A stretch of 64,000 nucleotides of DNA from assembly GCF_004152865.1 (NCBI RefSeq), contig NZ_SEOO01000007.1, forward strand, positions 80,894 through 144,893, in the 5' to 3' direction. The stretch comes from Sphingobium cupriresistens. Its GTDB lineage: Bacteria > Pseudomonadota > Alphaproteobacteria > Sphingomonadales > Sphingomonadaceae. The notes under the pieces are model-generated. The model saw nothing but the letters and a program-made list of their open reading frames with translations. It did not search any database and was not told where the DNA came from. Position numbers and translations under genes: made by a program. The stretch's first letter is position 1. Each line of letters begins with the position of its first letter. Below, in pieces: positions 53,213 to 62,711 of the stretch.

Positions 53213-54373
53213 ATGCGAAAGGTCGTCGATTTGAAAACAGCGTTGTCACCCGCTGTCGGTCTGTATGCGCTGGCGCTCACGCTCGCAAGCGGCACGGCTA
53301 TGGCGGCCGACGCCAGCCGCGCGCCGGCTGGCACCGCCAATGGCGCGGCGGTCGAGGCGATCACGCTGAAGAATGGCGCGGGTGTCTCCGCGACGATCCT
53401 GACCTACGGCGCGACGCTTCAGTCGCTGTCCGGTCCCGGCAAGGATGGTCAGATCGCCGACGTGCTGCTCGGCTATGACGACCTTAAGGGCTATGTCGAT
53501 TTCCCCAATTATTTCGGCGTGACCGTCGGCCGCTATGCGAACCGTATCGCGGGCGGCAAATTCAGCCTCGACGGCAAGGCCTATCAGTTGCCGCTCAACG
53601 ACAAGGTCAACACGCTGCATGGCGGCGGCAAGGGCTTCGACAAGCAGGTGTGGAAGGTCGTGTCGCTCAAGAGCGGCCCCAAGGCCAGCCTGGTGCTGGG
53701 CCTGACCAGCCCGGACGGCGATTCGGGCTATCCCGGCAAACTGGACGTGACCGTCACCTATACGCTGGATGAAAGCGGCAACCTCGGCATCGCCTTCGAC
53801 GCGAAGACCGACAAGCCCACCATCGTCAACATGACCAACCACGCCATCTTCAATCTTCAGGGCGAAGGGTCGCCCGACGGCGCGATGGGCCATATGCTGA
53901 CGATCCCGGCGAAGGCCTATACGCCGGTCGACGCCAACCTGATCCCCACCGGCGCATTGAAGCCGGTCGAAGGCGGTGTGTTCGATTTCCGTGCGCCCCG
54001 CCGCGTCGCCGACGGCCTGCGCGACGGTCGCGATGCGCAGATCATCGCCGGTCGCGGCTACGACCATAATTTCGCGCTGGACAAGGGGCTGACGAAGAAG
54101 CCCGAACTGGCCGCGCGGCTGGAGGACCCTGTGTCGGGTCGCGTGCTGGACGTGCTGACGACCGAACCGGGCGTGCAATTCTATACCGGCAATTTCCTGG
54201 ACGGCACCCTCATCGGCAAGGGCAGCCATGTCTATCGCATGGGCGACGGCATCGCGCTGGAGCCGCAGAAATTCCCCGATGCGCCTAACCAGCCCGGTTT
54301 CGTGTCGGCGCGCGTCGATCCCGGCAAGCCCTATCATCATGAGATGGTCTATCGCCTGTCGGTGGTGCGCTGA
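53213..54373 (+). CDS. galM: Exported aldose 1-epimerase (galactose mutarotase)
   Basis: A 386-residue mutarotase with a signal peptide (TALSPAVGLYALALTLASGTAMA), so it acts in the periplasm. The GalM core is seen in ATILTYGATLQSL, GRYANRIAGGKFSLDGK, NDKVNTLHGGGKGFDKQVWKV with the catalytic His, and the late GVQFYTGNFLDGT with the Glu region in GIALEPQKFPDAPNQPGF. It interconverts anomers of the released sugar. GGGAGGAAG precedes the ATG at 53213. It is followed with a one-base overlap by the lactonase gene. Confidence 0.93.
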   Translation: MRKVVDLKTALSPAVGLYALALTLASGTAMAADASRAPAGTANGAAVEAITLKNGAGVSATILTYGATLQSLSGPGKDGQIADVLLGYDDLKGYVDFPNYFGVTVGRYANRIAGGKFSLDGKAYQLPLNDKVNTLHGGGKGFDKQVWKVVSLKSGPKASLVLGLTSPDGDSGYPGKLDVTVTYTLDESGNLGIAFDAKTDKPTIVNMTNHAIFNLQGEGSPDGAMGHMLTIPAKAYTPVDANLIPTGALKPVEGGVFDFRAPRRVADGLRDGRDAQIIAGRGYDHNFALDKGLTKKPELAARLEDPVSGRVLDVLTTEPGVQFYTGNFLDGTLIGKGSHVYRMGDGIALEPQKFPDAPNQPGFVSARVDPGKPYHHEMVYRLSVVR

Positions 54374-55230
54374 TGCCGGAGTGGCGGCTGATCGACCGCG
54401 CCGTCGCGGACAGTTTGGGGGAGGGGACGCTCTGGTCGGCGCGCGATAACGCCGTCTACTGGGTCGATATCCTCGCGCCAGCGCTCAACCGCTTGTCGCT
54501 GGAGAGCGGCGCGGTCGATCGGTTCGCCATGCCCGAACCGCTGGGCTGGGTGGCGGAGCGGGAGGCTGGCGGCTTCATCGGCGGCTTCCAAAGCGGCTTT
54601 GCCGAAATCAGCCTCGATCCGCTGGCCGTCACGCCGTTCGGCGACCCGGAACCGCATTTCCCCGGCAACCGGATGAATGACGGCAAAGCGGATGCGCAGG
54701 GCCATATCTGGTGCGGCACGATGGAGATGGCGGAGGCGCATGACCGTGGCGCGCTCTACCGGCTCGCGCCGGATCGTAGCTGGACTGTGGTGGACAGCGA
54801 CTATCGCGTGCCCAATGGCCCCGCTTTCTCGCCCTGCGGGACATGGCTCTATCATAGCGATACGGCCAAGCAGCAGATGTACCGCTTTCGCCGGACCGAG
54901 CATGGCGCGACCGGGCGGGAACCTTTCATCCGGTTCGGCGATGCGGATGGCTATCCCGACGGCATGACCGTGGATGCGGACGGCCATATCTGGGTCGCCC
55001 ATTGGGGCGGTAGCCGAATCAGCCGTTTCACGCCCGAAGGCAGGCTGGACCGCGCCATCGCCCTGCCGGCGCGGCAGGTGACCAACATCACTTTCGCCGG
55101 GCCAAATCTCGACCGCATGTTCGTCAGCTCGGCGACCGTGGGGCTGGACGATCCGACCGAATATGATGGCGGGTTCTTCGAGGTGGAGAGCGGTGCGCGC
55201 GGCCTGCCGACCAACCTGTACGCAGGTTGA
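54373..55230 (+). CDS. SMP-30/gluconolactonase family lactonase
   Basis: A 285-residue cytosolic beta-propeller lactonase of the SMP-30/LRE family. The metal-binding pieces are EGTLWSARDNAVYWVDI (Glu), NRMNDGKADAQGHIWCGTM (Asn/Asp), RVPNGPAFSPCG and YPDGMTVDADGHIWVAHWGG (Asp). In this locus it should open L-arabino-1,4-lactone to L-arabonate after the dehydrogenase. It overlaps the galM stop (TGATG). The following dehydratase step is not encoded in the window. Confidence 0.9.
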   Translation: MPEWRLIDRAVADSLGEGTLWSARDNAVYWVDILAPALNRLSLESGAVDRFAMPEPLGWVAEREAGGFIGGFQSGFAEISLDPLAVTPFGDPEPHFPGNRMNDGKADAQGHIWCGTMEMAEAHDRGALYRLAPDRSWTVVDSDYRVPNGPAFSPCGTWLYHSDTAKQQMYRFRRTEHGATGREPFIRFGDADGYPDGMTVDADGHIWVAHWGGSRISRFTPEGRLDRAIALPARQVTNITFAGPNLDRMFVSSATVGLDDPTEYDGGFFEVESGARGLPTNLYAG

Positions 55231-55471
55231 TTATGGCCCATTGGCGCTGAGTGGGGCGTGGCCGTCAGATGATGGCCGCGCCTTTTCCGTTTTTACCGAT
55301 CAAAGTCGGTTGCGTCGCGCGCGCTTATCCTCTAGAGCGCCAGGACAGCGTTGTCATGGCCTCTCCAAAGTCGGGCGACGCTGCGATCCCGGACGGCCTC
55401 TTGATGAACTGCACGCATCATTGGCCGTCCGGGGCGATTTCCCCCTCTGCTTCCCATCGTTCGCATATCGG

Positions 55472-55723
55472 TCAATGGCCATGCCATCGGGACGCGACGC
55501 CGATCGGCTTCCATAGGTCCGGACCCAGCAGCGATAGCGCCACGCCCAAGCTGGCGCTAAGGAAACAAGCGGCAGCCAGCAGCAACTGCGTCGGCGTGAT
55601 CGCACTGGACTGACGGACGAGCGCGCGCAGTTCCGCGCCCTGCGGCGCGAGGCTGGCGATCAGCGCGAGGCCCAGCAACCGCAGGCCGATCTGCGCGGCG
55701 GGGCGGGGATGCCAATTGACCAT
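55472..55723 (-). CDS. Small membrane protein, unknown function
   Basis: An 83-residue frame starting MVNWHPRPAAQIGLRLLG with two hydrophobic stretches (LRLLGLALIASLAP and QLLLAAACFLSASLGVALSLLG). It starts at the ATG at 55723. No family is recognised. Coding likelihood is moderate; the codon use matches neighbours. The 240 bases between it and the lactonase stop hold no other gene that I can support. Confidence 0.55.
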   Translation of the reverse strand: MVNWHPRPAAQIGLRLLGLALIASLAPQGAELRALVRQSSAITPTQLLLAAACFLSASLGVALSLLGPDLWKPIGVASRWHGH

Positions 55724-55831
55724 GAGCCGTGCGCCTCCGTCATCGGGAAGGCGCGTTATCTATCGGTCGACGTAGGGGGTTTCGAGAGCGGGAAAAGCCG
55801 GGCGGCGTAGAAATAGCGTAGAAATGGACGG

Positions 55832-55984
55832 CTATTTCCGCCGCCACCGCCGGAACAGCGACACGCCCAGTACGCCGCCGCCCACCACCGCCGCGATCGC
55901 GCCGCCCGCCGACGCCAGCGCCCAGGCGCCGGCCGCCAGCAGGCCCGTCAGGAAATCGACGATGATGAGCGTGAGATGGATCAT
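55832..55984 (-). CDS. 50-residue glycine-rich membrane peptide downstream of the XpaC-like gene
   Basis: The frame reads MIHLTLIIVDFLTGLLAAGAW... and ends FRRWRRK before TAG. Two hydrophobic stretches are separated by a Gly-rich turn, with a basic end. It lies 18 bases after the XpaC-like gene on the same strand with no strong Shine-Dalgarno. It may be a third gene of the telA-xpaC operon; function unknown. Confidence 0.5.
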   Translation of the reverse strand: MIHLTLIIVDFLTGLLAAGAWALASAGGAIAAVVGGGVLGVSLFRRWRRK

Positions 55985-56002
55985 GTCAGGGACAAGAGGG
56001 AG

Positions 56003-56713
56003 CTATTGCCCCAATTCCTTGGCTTCCTGATATTTGAGTTCAAGAAAACGGTTCTGCGTCGCCAACTTGTCGAGATCGCCGCTGGCCAATGTCTCGCTCA
56101 TCCGGCCGATTTCGGCGTCGATCACGGATAGCCCGTCGACCAGTTGCTTTTCCGGCACGCGACCGTTCCGCTCTTCACGCCGCAGCGGCTGGGGGATAGA
56201 TTGATAGCCAGTGACCAGTTCGGGCAGATGATCGGCCAGCAGGCGGCGAATCTCCTGCGCGGCCGGTTCCTGATCGTTCAACCGCTCCAGTTGCGGCGCC
56301 AATATCTCCAGCTTCACGCCGATGCTGTCGACCAGGGTGATGGCGGGGGAGGGCAGGGCCTTGCGCTGGTTTTCCAGCCAGATTTCGGTCTTGAGCGGCA
56401 GGGCGGTCAGTTCGGTCGCGGCCAGCGCCTCCGTCTTCACCCGGCTTTTCGTCGGCATAAGCGCGATCAGCAGCAGCGCAGCAATCATCACGCCCAGCGC
56501 GATCATGACGCCGGTGGTGCCCAGCGGCAGGATGAACCCGGCCACCGCGCTGGCCAGCAGGATCGCCAGCACCGCCCAGAAGGCATATTTGACCTTGCGC
56601 ATCAGCCCGGCATTGCGCCGCTGCCGCGCGCGGGCGGACAGGCTCTGCCCGCGCGCGCTATGGCGGCGCAGCACGGCTTCGGCATCGGCCAGGACGCGGT
56701 CGGATCGGCTCAC
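56003..56713 (-). CDS. XpaC-like (5-bromo-4-chloroindolyl phosphate hydrolysis family) membrane protein
   Basis: A 236-residue protein with a basic N-terminus, two membrane helices (AFWAVLAILLASAVAGFIL and VMIALGVMIAALLLIALMP) and a long C-terminal helical region with charged heptads. Proteins of the XpaC group are commonly encoded next to TelA homologues, as in Bacillus yceG/yceH, and that is the arrangement here: TelA ends 34 bases upstream. The biochemical role is unknown; it is linked to envelope stress or anion resistance. Confidence 0.78.
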   Translation of the reverse strand: MSRSDRVLADAEAVLRRHSARGQSLSARARQRRNAGLMRKVKYAFWAVLAILLASAVAGFILPLGTTGVMIALGVMIAALLLIALMPTKSRVKTEALAATELTALPLKTEIWLENQRKALPSPAITLVDSIGVKLEILAPQLERLNDQEPAAQEIRRLLADHLPELVTGYQSIPQPLRREERNGRVPEKQLVDGLSVIDAEIGRMSETLASGDLDKLATQNRFLELKYQEAKELGQ

Positions 56714-56747
56714 AAGCTTCTCTCCGGGAAGAGGGGGAGCATGTCTT

Positions 56748-57965
56748 TCATCCCTCGATCGCGCTCAGCAGCGGATTGTCGGCGCGGACTTCCTTGGCGG
56801 CCTGGGCCTGGCCTTCCGCGCGGGCGATATAGCCTTTGGACTTTTCCACTTCGCCCGACAGGGTGTTCACCGTCGTCTTCATATTCTCCAGCGCCTTCAG
56901 CTTGAAGGCGTCGATATTGTCCATCGTGTCGTAGATATTCTGGAAGGCGCGCTGGAGCGTCTCGATCGGGATCGTGCTGCTGGCGGCCTGTTCGTGGATC
57001 TGCGCGGTCTGGCTTTTCAGCAATTCGCCGGTGCGATCGATCATGTTGGCGGTCGTGGTGTTGAGCGCGCTGATCTGTTCCAGCACCAGCCTTTGCCCGG
57101 CCAGCGCCTGCGCCACCGTCACCGCCGTGCGCAGCGCCGCGACGGTCGTGGTGCTGGCGCGATCGACGCCCTTGACCAGTTCGACATTATTCTTCTTGAC
57201 CAGATCCAGCGCCAGATAGCCCTGCACCGTCACCGCCATCTGCGTCAGCAGATCCTGCGTGCGCTGGCGGATATAGAAGAGCGCACTTTCGCGGATCGCC
57301 TTGGCCTTGGTCGGGTCGGTCGAATCCAGTTCCAGCGCCTTGGCTTCCAGCCGCGCATCCATCGTCTTGCTGATATGGATCATCTGCTCCAACCGGCCCA
57401 TGGTCTGCCACATATTCTGGCGTTCCACGTCGATCGCGGCATTGTCCTTGATGAGGACATCCTTACCGCTGGCCAGCGACCCCAGGATCGCATTGATATG
57501 GCCCTGCGCGCTCTTGTAGCCGTCGAAATAGTCGCGCATCTTGTTGCCGAACGGAATGATCCCGAACAGCTTCTTGGGCGCCAGCAGATTGCCGCGCTTG
57601 CCCGGATCGAGATCCTCTACCGTGCGGCGCAGTTCGGCCAGGTCCGCGCCGACCTTCGTATCGCTGTCCATGGCGCGCACGGGGCGATCGAGGAAGCGGT
57701 TGGAATGGCCCGCGGCCTCGGCGATTTCCTTGCGGCCCATATTGGTCAACTGGTCGATCCGCGCGCCGAATTCGGGCGAATTGGCGTCCTGCGCAACGAG
57801 GTCCGCAACGAAGGCGTCGACCTTCTCGTCCAGCTTCGACTTTTTCTCATCCTCGATAGGTACGAGGCCGGACGCCTTTTCGGGCGCGACCACCGGCACC
57901 GGATCGGGCGGGGTCAGGTTGAGCGCGTCAGCGGTAACGGTCGTGGTGGGCGCGGTCGTGGCCAT
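56748..57965 (-). CDS. TelA/KlaA toxic anion resistance-like protein
   Basis: A 405-residue helical protein of the TelA family. Conserved parts include FGIIPFGNKMRDYFDGYKSAQGHINAILGSL, RGNLLAPKKL and the C-terminal AFQNIYDTMDNIDAFKLKALENMK. Despite the name, many members are general stress proteins. The start at 57965 (MATTAPT) has GGGAG five bases upstream; the ATG at 57983 has none. The XpaC-like gene follows, then a small membrane peptide gene. Confidence 0.88.
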   Translation of the reverse strand: MATTAPTTTVTADALNLTPPDPVPVVAPEKASGLVPIEDEKKSKLDEKVDAFVADLVAQDANSPEFGARIDQLTNMGRKEIAEAAGHSNRFLDRPVRAMDSDTKVGADLAELRRTVEDLDPGKRGNLLAPKKLFGIIPFGNKMRDYFDGYKSAQGHINAILGSLASGKDVLIKDNAAIDVERQNMWQTMGRLEQMIHISKTMDARLEAKALELDSTDPTKAKAIRESALFYIRQRTQDLLTQMAVTVQGYLALDLVKKNNVELVKGVDRASTTTVAALRTAVTVAQALAGQRLVLEQISALNTTTANMIDRTGELLKSQTAQIHEQAASSTIPIETLQRAFQNIYDTMDNIDAFKLKALENMKTTVNTLSGEVEKSKGYIARAEGQAQAAKEVRADNPLLSAIEG

Positions 57966-58060
57966 ATCGTCTCCCAACGGCATTGCGAACCAGCTGTCAT
58001 ATGTGACTATAACAGTGGCGGTTCAATGGCGAATATGGCCCGGTCCCGCGCCCGATGCAA

Positions 58061-59611
58061 TCAGCGCGCGCCTTGCGCGTAATAGCGCTCCATGTCGAGC
58101 CGCATCTGGTGCAGCGCCTCCGGGTTCAGATAGACCATATGGCCAGCCGGATAATATTTGAACTGGAGGTTCTGGCGCAGCGCCGGCTCCAGCATCATGT
58201 GTTTGAGGTCGCGCTCGGTCGAGAAGAAGGGCGTCGCCATATCGTACCAGCCGTTCAGGGACAGCACGCGCAGATGCGGGTTGGTGCGCATCGCGGCGGA
58301 AAGGTCGGCGGTCACGTCCGCGACATTCTGCTTGCCGCCTTCGGGGGGCGTATGGCTCCAGTCCCATTTGAAGTCGCCGCCTTCGCGCGCGCTCAGGCGA
58401 TAGTTGAGGTCGGTCTTATAGCCGATCTGGCGCGTCACCTGATCCAGGAAACTGCCGACATAAAGGCCGGTAATGCCGGTGCTGGACGGATCAAATTCCG
58501 GTTCCTCGCCCGCCGCGTCGGCGTCGATCCCCTTGTAGCGGCTGTCGAAGCGGCCGATCGTCTCATGCCCGTCGCGCAGCAATTCCTTGCGGAAGCGGCT
58601 GAGGCTGACGCGCAGATTGGCGCGCTTGAGATAATCGACCGACAGGCCGGTGAAGCGGCTGAGTTGCTGGGCGATCGCGTCGGTTTCCTGAGGGGTGATG
58701 TCGGACCCTTTGAGCAGCGCGGTAGCATAGGGGCCGTTGGCGAAGACGCGCGATTCCTCGACGAACGCCTCCAGGCTTTCGGGACGGCCGCCCGGCACGC
58801 GGTTATGATACCAGGCGGTCGCGGCATAGCTGGGGATATAGCCGATATGGATCGTGTCGAAGCCCGACTGGCGCACGCCATAATTCATGATCGACGACAG
58901 CAGCACGACGCCGTTCAGCGCCAGGCCACGATCCTCCAGTTGATAGGCGAGCGCCCCGGACCGGGTCGTGCCATAGCTTTCGCCGAAAATATATTTGGGC
59001 GACGCCCAGCGGCCATTCTTGGTCGTGTAGCGGATGATCGCCTTGGCGAAGGCGTCCACATCGCCATCGACGCTGTAGAAATCGGACGGCTTGGCATCGC
59101 CCAATATGCGCGAATAGCCCGACCCGATCGTGTCTAGGAACACCATGTCGGTGCTGCCGATCAGACTGTCATTGTTCGGGCCGACATCGAAGGGGGCGGG
59201 CTTGACCGCTTCGGGATTGCCGGTGCGCACATGTTCGGGCGCGAAGCTGCCCATGCGCAGCGAGAGCGACGACGAACCGGGGCCGCCATTATAGAAGAAG
59301 GTGACGGGACGGTTCTTACCCGTCGCCGTATAGGCAGTGTAGAACATGCTCGCGACCGGTTTGCCCTTTTCATCGCGGATGGTGAGCGTGCCGGCGGTCT
59401 GGGTATAGGGGATGGCCTTCCCATCGACGCGGGCCGTGCCCTTGCTGCTCTGCGTCACTTCCTCGACCGGGGCGCTGGCCCAGTTGGCTGCGACATCTTC
59501 GGCGACCTTGTCGGCATGTTGCTTCGCGGCGTCGGGCGCATCCTTCTGCGCGAAGGCGGGAGAGGCGAGAGCAATGAGCGAAGCGAAAGCGACGGTGGCG
59601 GCAGACCGCAT
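58061..59611 (-). CDS. S10-family serine carboxypeptidase
   Basis: A 516-residue exported peptidase with a signal peptide (AATVAFASLIALASPAFA). The S10 features are FFYNGGPGSSSLSLRMGSFAPEH (oxyanion loop), KYIFGESYGTTRSGALAYQL with the nucleophile Ser, the later LSLNGWYDMATPF with the Asp and YYPAGHMVYLNPEAL with the His. S10 enzymes remove C-terminal residues at acidic pH; the bacterial members are uncharacterised. It stands alone between the TelA gene and typA. Confidence 0.9.
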   Translation of the reverse strand: MRSAATVAFASLIALASPAFAQKDAPDAAKQHADKVAEDVAANWASAPVEEVTQSSKGTARVDGKAIPYTQTAGTLTIRDEKGKPVASMFYTAYTATGKNRPVTFFYNGGPGSSSLSLRMGSFAPEHVRTGNPEAVKPAPFDVGPNNDSLIGSTDMVFLDTIGSGYSRILGDAKPSDFYSVDGDVDAFAKAIIRYTTKNGRWASPKYIFGESYGTTRSGALAYQLEDRGLALNGVVLLSSIMNYGVRQSGFDTIHIGYIPSYAATAWYHNRVPGGRPESLEAFVEESRVFANGPYATALLKGSDITPQETDAIAQQLSRFTGLSVDYLKRANLRVSLSRFRKELLRDGHETIGRFDSRYKGIDADAAGEEPEFDPSSTGITGLYVGSFLDQVTRQIGYKTDLNYRLSAREGGDFKWDWSHTPPEGGKQNVADVTADLSAAMRTNPHLRVLSLNGWYDMATPFFSTERDLKHMMLEPALRQNLQFKYYPAGHMVYLNPEALHQMRLDMERYYAQGAR

Positions 59612-59875
59612 GAGGGGTAAGCTCCTTGGCGACAGGCTATATTATTGGCGACGCGCGGCACCATAGGAATGTCGGCGCGAGGGGCAAGGGGATATTGCAT
59701 TGATGTAAAGCAGGGCAAGCGGCGTTCACCGCCGCTTCGGTCGCGTGCTATCCTTGTCTACCGACCGATGTTCCGGCCGCCCTTGCCGCATCGCGTCATT
59801 TCCTGTAGGGGCGCGCCCGAAGCCTCTGCGTGACCTTGTGTCGGCGTGGACGAACCCATATCCCGAAGGCAAGAC

Positions 59876-61696
59876 ATGTCCCTGCGTAATATCGCGATCA
59901 TCGCGCACGTCGATCACGGCAAAACCACCCTCGTCGATCAGCTTTTCCGCCAGTCCGGCACCTTTCGCGACAATCAGCGCGTCGAAGAGCGCGCGATGGA
60001 CAGCAACGACCTTGAAAAAGAGCGCGGCATCACCATCCTGGCGAAGCCCACCTCGGTCGAGTGGGAGGGCACCCGCATCAACATCGTCGATACGCCCGGC
60101 CACGCCGACTTCGGCGGTGAAGTCGAGCGTATCCTCTCGATGGTCGACGGCGTCGTCCTGCTGGTCGATTCGTCGGAAGGCGCGATGCCGCAGACGAAGT
60201 TCGTGACCGGCAAGGCGCTGGCGCTGGGCCTCAAGCCCATCGTAGTCGTCAATAAAGTCGACCGTCCCGACGAGCGTATCCAGGAAGTGCTGGACGAAGT
60301 GTTCGACCTGTTCGTGTCGCTCGACGCGACCGACGAGCAACTCGACTTCCCCGTCCTCTACGCATCGGGCCGCAACGGCTATGCGAATGAAGATCCCACG
60401 CTGCGCGCGGGCACGCTCAAGCCGCTGTTCCAGAAGATCGTCGATCACGTTCCCGCGCCCGCCGTGGAAGTCGAAGGCGTGCCCTTCACCTTCCTGGTGA
60501 CGTTGCTTGACCGTGACAATTTCCTGGGTCGCATCCTGACCGGCCGCGTGACCAGCGGTTCGGTGAAGGTGAACCAGGCGATCCATGCGCTCGACATGGA
60601 CGGCAAGGTGATCGAAACCGGCCGTGCATCCAAGATCATGGCCTTTCATGGCCTGGACCGCGTGCCTGTCGAAGAAGCCAAGGCGGGCGACATCATCTCG
60701 CTCGCGGGCCTGGCCGTCGCGACCGTCGCCAACACGATCGCCGACACGTCGGTGACCGAACCGATCCAGGCCCAGCCGATCGATCCGCCGACGCTGTCGA
60801 TGCGCTTTGCCGTGAACGATTCGCCCATGGCCGGCCGCGAAGGCACGAAGGTGACGAGTCGCATGATCCGCGATCGTCTGGCCCGCGAAGCTGAATCGAA
60901 CGTCGCCGTGAAGGTTACGGAAAGCGCCGACAAGGACAGTTTCGAAGTCGCCGGCCGTGGCGAACTCCAGTTGGGCGTGCTGATCGAAACCATGCGCCGC
61001 GAAGGCTTCGAACTCTCCATCAGCCGCCCGCGCGTGCTGTTCGGCGAGGACGAGAATGGCGGCAAGACCGAGCCCTATGAAACCGTCATGATCGACGTGG
61101 ACGATGAATTTTCCGGCACGGTCGTCGAGAAGATGAACATCCGCAAGGCCGAGATGACCGACATGCGTCCTTCGGGCGGCGGCAAGACCCGCATCACCTT
61201 CTCCGCGCCGTCGCGCGGCCTGATCGGCTATCATGGCGAATTCCTGTCCGACACGCGCGGCACCGGCATCATGAACCGCCTGTTCGAGAAGTACGGCCCG
61301 CACAAGGGCAATATCGAAGGCCGCAAGAATGGCGTCCTCATCTCCAACGGCGCGGGCGAAGCCAATGCCTATGCGCTGGGTCCGCTCGAAGAACGCGGCA
61401 TCCTGATGGTCGGCGTTGGCGAAGCGCTCTATGAAGGCATGATCATCGGCCAGAACGCCAAGCCGGACGATCTGGAAGTCAACCCGATGAAGAGCAAGGC
61501 GCTCACCAACTTCCGCGCATCGGGCAAGGACGACGCCGTCCGCCTGACTCCGCCCTGGAAGCTGACGCTGGAGCAGGCGATCGCCTATATCGACGATGAT
61601 GAACTGGTCGAAGTGACGCCCAAGACCATCCGTCTGCGCAAGCGCTACCTCGACCCGAACGAGCGCAAGCGCATGAGCCGTTCCAAAGCGGCGTAA
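59876..61696 (+). CDS. typA: Ribosome-associated GTPase TypA/BipA
   Basis: A 606-residue translational GTPase involved in ribosome assembly and stress adaptation. G1 is [15 protein letters not shown]2 GITI, G3 [12 protein letters not shown] and G4 NKVDRP; domains II, III and V follow, and the C-terminal specific domain begins near residue 390 and ends KRMSRSKAA. The ATG at 59876 (MSLRNIAII) has AAGG before it; a GTG at 59846 is not used. A repeat with a hairpin follows the stop. Confidence 0.96.
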   Translation: MSLRNIAIIAHVDHGKTTLVDQLFRQSGTFRDNQRVEERAMDSNDLEKERGITILAKPTSVEWEGTRINIVDTPGHADFGGEVERILSMVDGVVLLVDSSEGAMPQTKFVTGKALALGLKPIVVVNKVDRPDERIQEVLDEVFDLFVSLDATDEQLDFPVLYASGRNGYANEDPTLRAGTLKPLFQKIVDHVPAPAVEVEGVPFTFLVTLLDRDNFLGRILTGRVTSGSVKVNQAIHALDMDGKVIETGRASKIMAFHGLDRVPVEEAKAGDIISLAGLAVATVANTIADTSVTEPIQAQPIDPPTLSMRFAVNDSPMAGREGTKVTSRMIRDRLAREAESNVAVKVTESADKDSFEVAGRGELQLGVLIETMRREGFELSISRPRVLFGEDENGGKTEPYETVMIDVDDEFSGTVVEKMNIRKAEMTDMRPSGGGKTRITFSAPSRGLIGYHGEFLSDTRGTGIMNRLFEKYGPHKGNIEGRKNGVLISNGAGEANAYALGPLEERGILMVGVGEALYEGMIIGQNAKPDDLEVNPMKSKALTNFRASGKDDAVRLTPPWKLTLEQAIAYIDDDELVEVTPKTIRLRKRYLDPNERKRMSRSKAA

Positions 61697-61705
61697 GTCA
61701 TCCAG

Positions 61706-61776
61706 TTCCTTCCCGGCACGGGGAGGTGGCGGGCCGAAGGCCCGGCGGAGGGGGCGGGCGGCAACGCACCGCCCCC
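61706..61776. repeat. G/C-rich intergenic repeat with terminal hairpin after typA
   Basis: CGGGGAGGTGGCGGGCCGAA with GGCCCGGCGGAGGGGG, a common sphingomonad intergenic unit by my recollection, then GGGGGCGG / CCGCCCCC (61750-61776) with an 11-base loop. The second hairpin may end the typA transcript, although the T run is weak. Confidence 0.6.
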
Positions 61777-61800
61777 CAATCAATTTACAGGAGTCTGCAT

Positions 61801-61971
61801 ATGGCCGACCTCTATCTCAAGGCGCTGACATCAGAGCGCCGGGCTCTCTGGGCCGAATGTCGCCTGAAAGGACTGGCCAAGGACACGGCACAGCGCCAGC
61901 GCATCGTCGAAATCGACGCGCTGCTCGCGGCGCATAAGGCCAAGCAGGGCGGCGCGAAACCGGGCGCCTGA
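61801..61971 (+). CDS. Small hypothetical protein, 56 residues
   Basis: The sequence starts MADLYLKALTSERRALWAE and continues CRLKGLAKDTAQRQRIVE, then IDALLAAHKAKQG. It is helical with mixed charge and no membrane segment. The ATG at 61801 has AGGAG eight bases upstream, a strong ribosome site. Unknown function. It follows typA by about 105 bases, past the repeat. Confidence 0.7.
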   Translation: MADLYLKALTSERRALWAECRLKGLAKDTAQRQRIVEIDALLAAHKAKQGGAKPGA

Positions 61972-62149
61972 GTCGGCGACGGACCGTCACCGTCCATCCG
62001 CATTGCGTCTTCGCGTCCTATCGTGTCACTTTGGGGTCGGTGCAAACCGAATCGCAACCTTAAATGGTGAATGATGATGTGGGTGGCTGAGCCTTCCCGT
62101 CCGGTCGTTCGTTGAACCGGCAGGCGGCTCACGCAGGAGGAATGATGAA

Positions 62150-62641
62150 GTGGCGGAAACCCTTCCGGCCTTGAGCGAGGGGGAAAAGCAGTGTCTGCGT
62201 CTGGTGGCGCAGGGCTTCAATTCCAAGGAAATCGCGCGCCAACTGCATGTGTCGGAGCATACGGTTGATCAGCGCGTGCGCACCAGCCTGCGCAAGTTCG
62301 GCGTGCCTTCGCGCAAGGAAGCCGCTCGCCTGTTTATTTCGGTTGAGCAACTATCGCCCCAAAGTGACACATATCAGCCCCTGATATATCAATCGGAGCG
62401 GCTTGCCTCCGATCCCGAACCTGGGTCATCCCTTGCTCAGCCGGACAGGCTGGATGAGCAGACGAAGCACAAAACGCTTCTGCGCCGCATCCTCGCCTTC
62501 GGCCCGCCGCTAGGGGGATCGACCAATGAACTGAGTATCGATGGCCGCATATTGGCGATGATCCGGGCCGCTGTGCTGACCGGAGTCGGTGTCGTCGCTT
62601 TGCTGCTGCTCATTCGCGGGGCCTTTACGGTCCTGGGCTGA
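62150..62641 (+). CDS. LuxR-type helix-turn-helix protein with a C-terminal membrane anchor
   Basis: A 163-residue protein with a GerE/LuxR helix-turn-helix at the N-terminus (LSEGEKQCLRLVAQGFNSKEIARQLHVSEHTVDQRVRTSLRKFGVPSRKEAAR), a polar linker of about 65 residues and one C-terminal membrane helix (AVLTGVGVVALLLLIRGAF). A DNA-binding domain tethered to the membrane suggests control by proteolysis or membrane state. The start is GTG at 62150 with AGGAGG nine bases upstream; the ATGs at 62142 and 62145 are out of frame. A 14-bp sequence just upstream (62023) recurs inverted inside the gene (62357). Confidence 0.85.
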   Translation: MAETLPALSEGEKQCLRLVAQGFNSKEIARQLHVSEHTVDQRVRTSLRKFGVPSRKEAARLFISVEQLSPQSDTYQPLIYQSERLASDPEPGSSLAQPDRLDEQTKHKTLLRRILAFGPPLGGSTNELSIDGRILAMIRAAVLTGVGVVALLLLIRGAFTVLG

Positions 62642-62711
62642 TCTGTCCCAAATCGCCATGCTGAAAGACGTACCGCTCTGTGAAAAGGGTGTCGTGCGAA
62701 GGAGATGACTT

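Noticed and set aside
59726..61783. 685-codon minus-strand frame across typA
   Set aside because: Antisense of typA in a high-GC genome. It has His/Arg/Asp/Ala-rich composition and no recognisable domain, while the plus strand carries a full TypA.
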